This document shows, one piece after another, positions 11,427 through 19,822 of a DNA stretch of 64,000 nt. Origin of the DNA: Nitzschia sp. DOCU1 (Eukaryota > Bacillariophyta > Bacillariophyceae > Bacillariales > Bacillariaceae). The notes below the pieces were generated by a model. It made no database searches and was not told the origin of the DNA. It saw only the letters and a list, made by a program, of their open reading frames with translations. Numbering within the stretch: the first letter of the stretch is position 1; every line of letters begins with the position of its first letter. The stretch covers positions 1,364,001 to 1,428,000 of the forward strand of contig OX595998.1 in assembly GCA_951394045.1 (NCBI GenBank). Direction: 5' to 3'. A program made the position numbers and the translations under genes.

Positions 11427-12725
11427 ATGCCCGGGTGTAGTGGCCTATCGGCATTGATACAAGCGGCTACGAGCCAACTTGGCCATTTGGTAGAAAGCGA
11501 TGCCTCCGAAATGTCTCATCCAAGCCCTCACCACCATGGTGATGGTTATGCTAGCTCCTCGGATGGGGATTGGAGAGCTTCCACTCCAACCAGGACGCCA
11601 AACATGGTGCCAGAAGACGCAAAGATACACAAGTCAATGTTCCCTGAGCTATTGATGTCTGTGTTAGTGGATCCCGCTAACAGCGACATTATCACGTTTC
11701 TGCCGGATGGCAAGTTCTTTGCCGTGCGGGTGAAGGAATTTTCCGATGACCTGTTGCACCGGCAGTTCCAGTTGTCCTCATTTGATGACTTTTTGGACTT
11801 GATGCAGTCTTGGGGCTTCGTGGCAATTTCAAGCGAGGAGGAAGAAGCGGACGAACCCTCCAGCAGGCATGAACGAAGTATCCAAGTCTTTCGGCATCCG
11901 CACTTTAAGAAGGGGGGTGTCGTTGACTTGAGACATGTGCGGTTTACCCCGAGCCTCGAAGGTCCCCTACCATCAATGCCAGAAAGACCAAGCATCGATT
12001 ACACCATGAGTGATGACTCCTCAGTGAATTCTGCCCCTACCAAGAGAAGACTCTCTCCGTCACATGTCAGCCGTGACTTTGCAGATGTTATCCCAAAGCA
12101 AAGGGCTTTGTCTGAGACGGAAACTACCTCTAGCTACGAGAATGATCACGGATCCGTGGCCTCTCATGCAAGTGAATTTGAATGGCACAAGCCAGCTCGC
12201 CGTCGGTCATCAACCGAGATTCGCAGCAAGGCTCTTGCTGTTACAGCTGCTCAACTCAGCCTAGATGATGGGCAGCCGACGAACTCTAGCACCACAAAGG
12301 CTGAACGCAGAGCCTCTTTACCGCTTGTGGACGGTGGCTTGGACAAGGCCACGCACAACATTGTCGCCGATGCAATCGAGAGCCTCTTATTTGACGAGGG
12401 TCATACCCGAGAAATGTACCTGAAGTATGAAAACGAACTCTCCCAGTCGGCGCTGCCAGGAGTTGTTCCAATAAGCAAGCAGCTCTTCTCGCCTTTGCTA
12501 GACTCGACGACAAACAGATCGCTATCTCGCACAGAGCAGATTTCTGCCGCTGCCAGGGCTCTACAGCCACTTGAAAGACGTCCTGGTGGTATTGTTGACG
12601 TGTCCAATCAAAAAACTCTGACTGCCAGCCCGACACAGATGGAGGCTGCTGCGGTTCTCGTCAGGCAGGCTGGACTGAAAGAAGCCGTATGGTCTAGCCA
12701 ACCCGTAACTGGGGCACAGCCGTAG
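11427..12725 (+). CDS. HSF-type DNA-binding domain protein with altered recognition helix
   Basis: A 432-residue protein with an HSF-type winged-helix domain at about residues 64-172. The order of landmarks matches the family: FPELLMSVL, then ITFLPDGKFFAV, then FSDDLLHRQFQLSSFDDF, then LMQSWGF, then FRHPHFKKGG. HSF-type factors are greatly expanded in diatoms. The helix that normally reads SFVRQLNMYGF is here DFLDLMQSWGF: the Arg that contacts the GAA target is Asp, and the following Gln and Asn also differ. DNA binding to a normal heat-shock element is therefore doubtful. After the domain the protein is Ser/Pro-rich and probably disordered, with no clear heptad trimerisation region. The start at 11427 is the first ATG of the frame. 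Confidence 0.78.
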   Translation: MPGCSGLSALIQAATSQLGHLVESDASEMSHPSPHHHGDGYASSSDGDWRASTPTRTPNMVPEDAKIHKSMFPELLMSVLVDPANSDIITFLPDGKFFAVRVKEFSDDLLHRQFQLSSFDDFLDLMQSWGFVAISSEEEEADEPSSRHERSIQVFRHPHFKKGGVVDLRHVRFTPSLEGPLPSMPERPSIDYTMSDDSSVNSAPTKRRLSPSHVSRDFADVIPKQRALSETETTSSYENDHGSVASHASEFEWHKPARRRSSTEIRSKALAVTAAQLSLDDGQPTNSSTTKAERRASLPLVDGGLDKATHNIVADAIESLLFDEGHTREMYLKYENELSQSALPGVVPISKQLFSPLLDSTTNRSLSRTEQISAAARALQPLERRPGGIVDVSNQKTLTASPTQMEAAAVLVRQAGLKEAVWSSQPVTGAQP

Positions 12726-13129
12726 AGCCCTTTCCACTTGCAGCAACACCATGACATCTTGGCTGTTGACAGCTTGTGTGTGACCCAAGGCTCGTCACTG
12801 CTACTATGAATAATCCAAGGACAGGCTATTGGGGATCCAGTCTCGCTCCTCGGACCAACACTACGGCATGGAACCCGTATGAACAACTACAGTGTCGGTG
12901 TACACAACACCGAAACCTTTTCTACCGTCTCCTGACTGGTAGCTAGGCCACTCTATAGATCATTTTTTCATTTCTCTACGACAAACTACATCTAGGTGAA
13001 TAGTCATGGCTCTGATACCGTTCCGTTGAGGGATAGGAGATAGATAATAGCAAGGGCAACAAAGAGCGCCTTGTGTTTGACTCGCACGAGTAAAAATTGT
13101 CCGTGACACTCTACTCATCCTGATGCGGC
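12726..13129. other. Intergenic up to the retrotransposon
   Basis: About 400 bp between the HSF-like stop codon and the left end of the LTR element. No frame is supported. The last six bases, 13124-13129, form one copy of the target-site duplication. Confidence 0.6.
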
Positions 13130-13433
13130 TGTAGGAATAGTCGAGTTCTCAGGCTCGGCTATCGGGCGAAGTAGTAAAACTAACAAAAGCGTTGCTAATG
13201 CTAAATTATAAGTTGTGTTTGCGGGGCTCCGAAGGGCCTCCACTTACTCTATTACTTCCTTTTGTAGGAGGAATTATCGTTAGCTCGTCGCTGACCACCC
13301 ATTGTGTTGTCGCTATGTGCCGTTTGACTGGCCCGCTCAAAGTCCACCGGGTGGGTCCCGACATGAGTCCTGTTAAGCCGATTCACTCGAATGGCTCTCA
13401 AATACTCCGTCGTCGTAGTGACGTAATCGAACA
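13130..13433 (-). repeat. 3' LTR of the copia element
   Basis: 304 bp, bounded by TG and CA. Compared base by base with 19353-19656, I see no difference. In element orientation this is the downstream LTR. It lies beside the polypurine tract. Confidence 0.95.
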
Positions 13434-13445
13434 CTCCCTCTTTTG
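13434..13445 (-). other. Polypurine tract of the copia element
   Basis: On the minus strand the sequence just before the 3' LTR reads CAAAAGAGGGAG, a purine run in the position required for priming plus-strand DNA synthesis. Confidence 0.85.
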
Positions 13446-13466
13446 ATTGCTATGTTGTGAATCCCC

Positions 13467-16400
13467 TTACCATCCCATTATCATCTTGCGAAACTTTTCA
13501 ACTGCGTCCTCGTTTAGAGGTTTAGTCAGTATGTCCGCTGGTTGCTCTAGTGTGTCGATCTTGTGGATCGAGACCTCTTCGCTGTCAACGTATGAACGGA
13601 AGTGGTGGAGTCGGCAATTTAGGTGCTTTGTTCTTGGTCGGAACTTGGCTACCTTTGCGATTTCCAATGCACCCGAGTTGTCTTCGAAAACTTTGCAATG
13701 AACCAGAGCTTTCGACGACTTGATTGGGATGCCAACTTCCATCATTTCCTTGAATAGATTGATGATTGGGATGGCGTCTCGTAACGCATACGAGAGCCCT
13801 GTGTACTCACTCTCGGTACTTGATAGGGCGACCTCCGTTTGTAGTTGCGACTTCCATAGTATCGGACATCCTGCGAACATGATCAGGTAACCATGTCGTG
13901 ATCGCGCGGTGTCTCGATCTTCCGTTTCTTCTTGATCCCAATTACCCGCAAAATCAGCATCGACGAACACCTCGAGGCCTCGCTTGCTGTTGGGGCTTAA
14001 TATCATCCCCTTGTCTCGTGTTCCCTTTAAGTAACGGGCTAACCATCTTATCGCCTCGCCATGCTCTTTCTTGGGGCAAGTCGAGAATCGTGCACACTGG
14101 TGCGTGATATAAGCGATATCTGGTCGTGACCCCTTCTCTAGGTAGTTAAGCTTTCCAATGACAGACCTGTAGTGGAAGGAATTGTCAAAGTCCTGCGAAC
14201 TTGAGTGCCTTGAGAGTAGTCGTGATGACGCTGCCGGCGTGGATTTAGGCACCGTTCCTTCGGGCATCGACAAGTCTTGTAGTATTTGGTCGATTAGGTG
14301 CGGTTGCGTCAAATGCACCGTCCCATCGTCCTTCCTATCGATGTTGACCCCAAGGAAGTCTTGTATGTCACCTTCAATTGTGATATCGAGCTTTGCGCTC
14401 TTGATATCCTCGATCGCTTGGTTGATCTCGTCCTCATCTGGGCCTGCTAGTATCGAGTCGTCAGTGTACAACACGTACATGACGTTCCCACGATAGAAGA
14501 CACACTCGTCGACGTTGGATTGCCGAAACCCGACCTTGTTGATGAGTATGTCGGTGAGATACTTATTCCAGACTCTGGATGCCTGGCACTGGCCATAAAC
14601 GTTCCTATGTAGCTGCAACACATAGTCTCTTGTGTTTCCTTGCTCGATCCGAAAGCCCTTGGGGATTTCCATAAAGAGCTCCCTCTCGACAGGTGCTTGG
14701 GGAAAGGCAAGGACGTAGTCGATTTGCTTTGTGTGCCACTTGTGTAGCGCTGCCATTATCAGTACGGTTCGAATTGAGTTCCAACTCGCGACCGGCGCAT
14801 AAGTTTGGTCATAGTGTTGACCGTACTTCATGCGCGATCCATCGATGTTCAATCGCGCCTTATACTTTTTAATATGGCGCGTGCGGATGTCGCGCTTGCG
14901 TTTCATCTGCCACACAGCTGGTAATACTGCCGCTCCCTCTCGAACTTTCGATCGGTGGATTACGGTGAAGTTACCGTTGTTGATCTGGTCGTCCCACTCC
15001 TTCTGCATCGCCTTCTTGAACTCTGGTGCATCCGGTTGCTTCATAGCTTGATGTAGGTACATCGTGTCCGGGTCCGAAGTTGCCTTGAAAACTTGTAGTG
15101 GGTCCATCTCTTTGTTCCCGGCGTAGTCCGGAAACATTGCCTCTAGTACGTAAATTTCACCGTCTATATCCCCAGCAGTGGTCCTGGATAGCTCGGCCAC
15201 CATCACGTTCGTGATCCTCTGCGTCGGCGTTAGAGTTTGCTGGTCCCCGTTGGCTCGGGATTTGCTTGGAGATGGGCCTTGACTGGCGTCTTGTTCCATG
15301 CTATCGCCATCTAGTGGCGGTGTTTCGTTGTTTCCCGATTGGCTATCATCGGGTGGTATCTCGAGATTCTCCCCTTGTCTTTGGGAGGTTCCAGCGTTAC
15401 TCGCTGTAGCTGACGTCTTTGACCGCTTTGCGCTCTGTTGTGCACTAGCTTGGTCCCTCTCTGGCTCCGTAGCATTGTTCCTTATAAATATTGTCTCGGA
15501 GGTAGCGCGTTTCTTCGCCTTATTTCCGATAGGACTCCTTTCACTTAGGAACCCTGCCTTGATTTGCCACGAGGTATCGAACTGGTCTTCCTTAACTGTT
15601 CGGAAGCTCGGGTCGAATGCCACGTGAAATTGCGGTGATACAAGACCGGTCACTCGGTCAAGCACCATGGCAATGTTTCGCCCGTGGTTTGGGGAACGAC
15701 CGAGATATATGCCCACTCTCGATCTGTACTCCCACTTGTTATGGATGCGCGAGGCACCCTGAAGTTGATCCTCCAGCACATAGACCGGGCACCCGAAAGG
15801 CATCCAGTGCTTTGTGTGGGTCTGCACCGTTGAACTTGAAAACAGCTGCAACGGAGAAAGTCCCTCCTTATATTTTAAATTAGGGGATTCGTTAATTGCG
15901 TCGTTTGCCATTCTTATGGCGTACGGCCACAAATTCACCGTTGCGTCCATCTTCCATCGTCGGTTTGCATGAATCAGTTGGGAACGAGTCAGGTCCTGGA
16001 GCGACCTGATTCTTCTCTCGGCCAGTCCGTTGGTGTGATGAGCATTAACTCCAGCGAAGGTGAGGACTTGCTGGCTGCTTCTGCATTCGTCAACCCACTT
16101 ATTTGCTCGAAATATCCCGTTGTCGGCGTGGTAAGATTTTATTCTCACTCCATGCTGCCAAGCCATTGCCTCGAATGCTTTCTTCCCTGCTATTGTCTCA
16201 TCGGCATTCGCTGTCTTTTGCAGATAAACGAATGAGTATCCAGAGTACTGGTCGACGTAGACTGTAGCATACCTGTAGCGCTTAGTCGTTAGTCTACCAG
16301 TGCCCTGTGCCACCAATCCCATTGTCGGGGACACCAGTTGGTCCACCGACACGACTTCACCTGGTTTAGTCGCTTGGTTCTTCGTGGTCCAGTCGAGTCT

Positions 16401-17738
16401 CCTCTTGGATCTCCAATTTCTTCTTGTTGCCTTTGCGAATAGGCATGCACTGCATGCTGGCATGGCACAGTCGGCCAATGCCCTTGGGAGAATGTTTTGC
16501 TTGGCCATGTTTTGAAGCTTGGCGAAGCTGATGTGCCCGAATCGTTGGTGGTATCGAAGTAGTTGAGCGGCGGCCGTTGTAGGCTGCCTGTCCTCTTCTT
16601 CTTCGACTACTACCGGTCTTTGCTCCCCCGTCGCCGTCGGTCCATTTAGGTCGAACGCGGTCGTCGTGGGGCCTTCTTGTTCTTGTTTTTCCTCCGCCTC
16701 AGCCCTCTCCCGATTGATGGGCAACCCAGTGATTCGTGACCACCATGTTGACCTCTGCCTAGGAGGCGCTGGTGGCTCGGGTGGTGGCGATGTATCGATG
16801 TCGTCGTCCTCATCATCGCTTACTACTTGAGTATCGCATGCCATGATGGGATCGTCCATAGAATCGCTGTAGTCAACGTTGCACGTCTGGCAAAACACCG
16901 AGAACTTGTTGAATCCTGGTGCCATGAAGAACGTTGCACAGTTGTCTCTTTCTCCAATCGCGACGTCGAGTTCGTTCTTTCCGTTGTTCCAAAATAATTT
17001 CGTTGTAGTAGCAGTCGTTGTTTCGCCCGTTCCACGGACGTTCTTCATGCGCGATCCTATTTGCGTCTTTGCCCAATGTTGGGGGCTTAGCAGTCTCATC
17101 TGTCCCTTCGGAATGTAGTAGCTGTTTGGAATACGAAACTTGTGCACTGCGCCCAAATTATCGCACCAACGCCATACTATCGTCCCTTGGTACACCTCGA
17201 ACTTGCTTTCGCCTCCGAATCCCTTAATTGAGCGATTAACTTTCTTTACGGGGCCATCGAAATCATTGATGTCGTGCGATATACAAGCACTGCATCTGTT
17301 ATCAATGCCGATGGCTGCCGAATCGCAGTCGAACTTAGCCACGTTTACGTGGATTGGTTCTCCCTCTGAGTTCGTTTCCCTTTCGGCCACTGTATTGAAA
17401 ATATCGAGTGATCCGTTAGTTCTCCGACTCAGAGAAATAGGCTCATCGATACTTATGGCACCGATTGCCTCCCTGTATTTAGACCTTGTCTTGAGTTCTT
17501 TCCACGTCGTCTCGTATGGCTCGAACTTTCTGCTCACACAAAATATCCCGGCTATCAAAATTCCCAAAATCGCCCGCACGCGAGTCCATCGTTTGGACTT
17601 GGGAATATAGTAGTAGTTGGGATCATCGCTACTTGCAATATCAGGGGTTAGGATCGCTAGTATAGAGTAAATGTAACACATAAGCCACTTCGCTAATTTG
17701 ATTAGGAGTGGTCTTAAAGTCATCATCGACATATTCAA
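13467..17738 (-). CDS. pol: Copia-type Pol polyprotein (protease, integrase, RT, RNase H)
   Basis: The frame encodes about 1423 residues. In order it shows a retropepsin-like segment (AAIGIDNRCSACIS, where DSG is usual), a gag-pre-integrase zinc module (HQRFGH with CAMPACSAC), an integrase core (acidic residues in VVSVDQLV and YHADNG, then the Glu in NGLAERRIRS), a reverse transcriptase with VLYTDDSILAGP at the catalytic site (YTDD where copia usually has YVDD), and an RNase H with EVFVDADFAGNW and LSSTESEY. All catalytic acidic residues of integrase, RT and RNase H appear present. The frame is the same as gag and is separated from it by one TGA at 17766-17768. The first codon given is a TTG ten codons after that stop, so translation probably enters from gag. 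Proteolytic processing is expected. Confidence 0.93.
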   Translation of the reverse strand: MNMSMMTLRPLLIKLAKWLMCYIYSILAILTPDIASSDDPNYYYIPKSKRWTRVRAILGILIAGIFCVSRKFEPYETTWKELKTRSKYREAIGAISIDEPISLSRRTNGSLDIFNTVAERETNSEGEPIHVNVAKFDCDSAAIGIDNRCSACISHDINDFDGPVKKVNRSIKGFGGESKFEVYQGTIVWRWCDNLGAVHKFRIPNSYYIPKGQMRLLSPQHWAKTQIGSRMKNVRGTGETTTATTTKLFWNNGKNELDVAIGERDNCATFFMAPGFNKFSVFCQTCNVDYSDSMDDPIMACDTQVVSDDEDDDIDTSPPPEPPAPPRQRSTWWSRITGLPINRERAEAEEKQEQEGPTTTAFDLNGPTATGEQRPVVVEEEEDRQPTTAAAQLLRYHQRFGHISFAKLQNMAKQNILPRALADCAMPACSACLFAKATRRNWRSKRRLDWTTKNQATKPGEVVSVDQLVSPTMGLVAQGTGRLTTKRYRYATVYVDQYSGYSFVYLQKTANADETIAGKKAFEAMAWQHGVRIKSYHADNGIFRANKWVDECRSSQQVLTFAGVNAHHTNGLAERRIRSLQDLTRSQLIHANRRWKMDATVNLWPYAIRMANDAINESPNLKYKEGLSPLQLFSSSTVQTHTKHWMPFGCPVYVLEDQLQGASRIHNKWEYRSRVGIYLGRSPNHGRNIAMVLDRVTGLVSPQFHVAFDPSFRTVKEDQFDTSWQIKAGFLSERSPIGNKAKKRATSETIFIRNNATEPERDQASAQQSAKRSKTSATASNAGTSQRQGENLEIPPDDSQSGNNETPPLDGDSMEQDASQGPSPSKSRANGDQQTLTPTQRITNVMVAELSRTTAGDIDGEIYVLEAMFPDYAGNKEMDPLQVFKATSDPDTMYLHQAMKQPDAPEFKKAMQKEWDDQINNGNFTVIHRSKVREGAAVLPAVWQMKRKRDIRTRHIKKYKARLNIDGSRMKYGQHYDQTYAPVASWNSIRTVLIMAALHKWHTKQIDYVLAFPQAPVERELFMEIPKGFRIEQGNTRDYVLQLHRNVYGQCQASRVWNKYLTDILINKVGFRQSNVDECVFYRGNVMYVLYTDDSILAGPDEDEINQAIEDIKSAKLDITIEGDIQDFLGVNIDRKDDGTVHLTQPHLIDQILQDLSMPEGTVPKSTPAASSRLLSRHSSSQDFDNSFHYRSVIGKLNYLEKGSRPDIAYITHQCARFSTCPKKEHGEAIRWLARYLKGTRDKGMILSPNSKRGLEVFVDADFAGNWDQEETEDRDTARSRHGYLIMFAGCPILWKSQLQTEVALSSTESEYTGLSYALRDAIPIINLFKEMMEVGIPIKSSKALVHCKVFEDNSGALEIAKVAKFRPRTKHLNCRLHHFRSYVDSEEVSIHKIDTLEQPADILTKPLNEDAVEKFRKMIMGW

Positions 17739-17765
17739 TACGTAAGTGAGCCCAACCCGTTCTCG

Positions 17766-17768
17766 TCA
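17766..17768 (-). other. In-frame TGA between gag and pol (possible readthrough stop)
   Basis: On the minus strand the context is AAC TGA CGA GAA CGG. The same reading frame runs open on both sides, through gag before and pol after. The stop is therefore the only barrier to a Gag-Pol fusion. It could be a readthrough signal that sets the Gag to Gag-Pol ratio, or a single inactivating mutation of an originally continuous frame. Confidence 0.75.
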
Positions 17769-19313
17769 GTTGCTCTGATACCCACCGGTTAGATCGTTGC
17801 TGTCCTGCATCGCTGCGACTTGGACCGCATTGATCACTACCTGGTTTCCTTTCTTTCCGCCGCCGCCGCCTTGATCATTCGCGGGGCGCTTACCGGTGGC
17901 CTTCGATGCGGTTCCCTTACACTCCTCGGGTTTGTGGCAGCGCCAAACGCCTCCACATTTCCCTCCGGTAGTCGGTCCACACCAGTACCACGGCTTTCCA
18001 TTGTGGGTCTTTGACTTCCTGAGCGCGTCGCCGGTTGGCTCAATTGATTTGGCCATCCAGTCCGGTCGCTTGGGAAACTTTCCCTTCTTGGTCGATACCG
18101 CTCCTTTCTTCTTCGTTGTTCCCTCAGCAGCACGACCATCGTACTTCTTCTTGAGGGTATTGAACCTGGCTGCGAGCGCAATGAGCGTCTCTTGCTCCTT
18201 TGTCGGAGTCATCCAGATCTCCTTTTCCTTCAAGATCTTGTACTTGGTCAGGGCCAAGTTCATCAAGTGGACTGGTTTCATGTCGACTCCTTCCTCCCAT
18301 TCGGTTTGCTTGTCGGCTATGTACCTGACGAACGTAGTATCCGTACAAGCAGCATAACCTTGAAACAAGTTGGTGAGGAGGTCTTCGGTCTTCTCTCCTC
18401 TCGCATAGAGCGCTTCGACCATGGTATAGACGTAGGCGTTGAACTTGGAAATGTCGTTGCCAAGGATTGACATCTGAGCAGCCAAGTTTCCCAGCTTCAT
18501 CCTGATCATACCGGTCGTCGCATGCGTGTCGAGGTAGGATTCTCGAATGAGGAGCTTCAAATAAGCTACTCCGCAAGGGATGCGGAGATCTCCTTGCATG
18601 AAGGTGTAGGCTCGACGATGTACGTTGAGCTTTGCCTTCGCACCCACTGTCAATGAGTTTTGGATGCACTCGTAAAGCATCCGATCGTCTTGTGCCGATC
18701 GTCCCTGGGAGAACATCCATGCTTGGGCATCCATGTAAATCTTCTGGATGTTTAGTCGTCCGTAGTTCTCCAGGATGTTTACTGGAGGTTCGTTCAGGCT
18801 TGGGACATACCAGAATATGCCTCCTGGGGCATCCCATCCGAACTCGTTGGCCCTCTCTGCAATCGCTTTCAAGAATTGGAAGAATCCGTCGGGTCCTCCG
18901 TCGTAGAGTTCCTCCTGGAGCTTCTTGATCGCGTTGTTGTAGTGGGAGATGCCTTGTTTAGAGTCATAGTCCAGCACTCCAGGTTTCAACAACCCAGGAG
19001 TCAAGCTGAACCTGACGCCAGCCGTCCCAGTTGCCGCCGCCGCTTGGTTCGCGGCTGGTTCGTTTGCGACAGCCGGAGCTGCTGCATTGACCGCCGCTAC
19101 TGGAGCTGCGACAGCGACTGGTGGTTGGACTTGTGGCGCTGGTACTACCGGTGGTACCTGCGGTGGAACCGCTGGTGGTAGTTGCACCTGCTGGACAACT
19201 GGTGGTGCTTGCGCCGGTGGTTGAACTGCCGGCGGCGCTGGATTCCCAGCGACTGCTGCGGGCTGAGCTGCTGCTCTCCTCGCTGTTGCACCTCGAGTAC
19301 CTGCTCGAGCCAT
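17766..19313 (-). CDS. gag: Copia-type Gag polyprotein
   Basis: 515 residues starting at ATG (MARAGTRGATARR). The N-terminal 100 residues are Pro/Ala/Gln-rich. A helical capsid-like core follows (for example ILENYGRLNIQKIYMDAQAW). Near the C-terminus a Cys/His cluster, WCGPTTGGKCGGVWRCHK, takes the place of the usual nucleocapsid zinc knuckle, followed by a Gly/Lys-rich stretch. Gag should form the particle that packages element RNA. The frame ends with TGA, and the next codons lead in frame into pol. Confidence 0.9.
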   Translation of the reverse strand: MARAGTRGATARRAAAQPAAVAGNPAPPAVQPPAQAPPVVQQVQLPPAVPPQVPPVVPAPQVQPPVAVAAPVAAVNAAAPAVANEPAANQAAAATGTAGVRFSLTPGLLKPGVLDYDSKQGISHYNNAIKKLQEELYDGGPDGFFQFLKAIAERANEFGWDAPGGIFWYVPSLNEPPVNILENYGRLNIQKIYMDAQAWMFSQGRSAQDDRMLYECIQNSLTVGAKAKLNVHRRAYTFMQGDLRIPCGVAYLKLLIRESYLDTHATTGMIRMKLGNLAAQMSILGNDISKFNAYVYTMVEALYARGEKTEDLLTNLFQGYAACTDTTFVRYIADKQTEWEEGVDMKPVHLMNLALTKYKILKEKEIWMTPTKEQETLIALAARFNTLKKKYDGRAAEGTTKKKGAVSTKKGKFPKRPDWMAKSIEPTGDALRKSKTHNGKPWYWCGPTTGGKCGGVWRCHKPEECKGTASKATGKRPANDQGGGGGKKGNQVVINAVQVAAMQDSNDLTGGYQSN

Positions 19314-19336
19314 CTTTCAGTTCTATCTTCGTCTAT

Positions 19337-19352
19337 TGGCGCAGAGGAAGCG
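19337..19352 (-). other. Probable primer binding site matching initiator tRNA-Met D-arm region
   Basis: The 16 bases next to the 5' LTR read TGGCGCAGAGGAAGCG on the plus strand. From knowledge of the family, eukaryotic initiator tRNA-Met carries TGGCGCAGNGGAAGCG in its 5' part (position 8 to the D-arm). The element RNA is complementary to it. There is no complement to a tRNA 3' CCA end at this position. This would be a primer made from the 5' part of the tRNA, comparable to the half-tRNA primer of Drosophila copia but nearer the 5' end. Confidence 0.65.
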
Positions 19353-19656
19353 TGTAGGAATAGTCGAGTTCTCAGGCTCGGCTATCGGGCGAAGTAGTAA
19401 AACTAACAAAAGCGTTGCTAATGCTAAATTATAAGTTGTGTTTGCGGGGCTCCGAAGGGCCTCCACTTACTCTATTACTTCCTTTTGTAGGAGGAATTAT
19501 CGTTAGCTCGTCGCTGACCACCCATTGTGTTGTCGCTATGTGCCGTTTGACTGGCCCGCTCAAAGTCCACCGGGTGGGTCCCGACATGAGTCCTGTTAAG
19601 CCGATTCACTCGAATGGCTCTCAAATACTCCGTCGTCGTAGTGACGTAATCGAACA
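19353..19656 (-). repeat. 5' LTR of the copia element
   Basis: 304 bp, identical by eye to 13130-13433. In element orientation it contains the promoter and drives transcription to the left, away from the lactonase gene. A TGACGTAA-like sequence lies near its outer end. Confidence 0.95.
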
Positions 19657-19822
19657 TGCGGCTCCATCGAAGAAAAGAGGTCGCAGAGGTTCAGATGATC
19701 TTGTTGCGTTTGGATCTCCCTGGCAATGCCAGAGGCTTCTCACTCCTTTCTGTCAGGGCAACGGTCAGGATTTGCAGTTAAAAGACGACGCTCTCAGTCT
19801 TTGAAATATATCGACAAGCAAC

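Larger units (their letters stand above)
13130..19656 (-). mobile_element. Complete copia-type (Ty1/copia) LTR retrotransposon
   Basis: A 6527-bp element oriented on the minus strand. It has two 304-bp LTRs that look identical by eye, a polypurine tract, a primer binding site, a gag frame and a pol frame with the copia order protease-integrase-RT-RNase H. It is flanked by TGCGGC on both sides (13124-13129 and 19657-19662), a 6-bp duplication (copia elements more often make 5). Intact frames plus identical LTRs point to a recent, possibly still active insertion. It sits between the HSF-like gene and the lactonase gene, about 165 bp upstream of the lactonase ATG, so it probably split that gene's upstream region. 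The gag and pol composition and the YTDD RT motif fit diatom copia lineages; the exact lineage needs a tree. Confidence 0.95.

Noticed and set aside
13192..13446. Small frames inside both LTRs
   Set aside because: The identical frames occur in both LTR copies and reflect the repeat, not genes.
18124..18837. 237-residue minus-strand frame within gag
   Set aside because: Out-of-frame shadow of the gag coding sequence.
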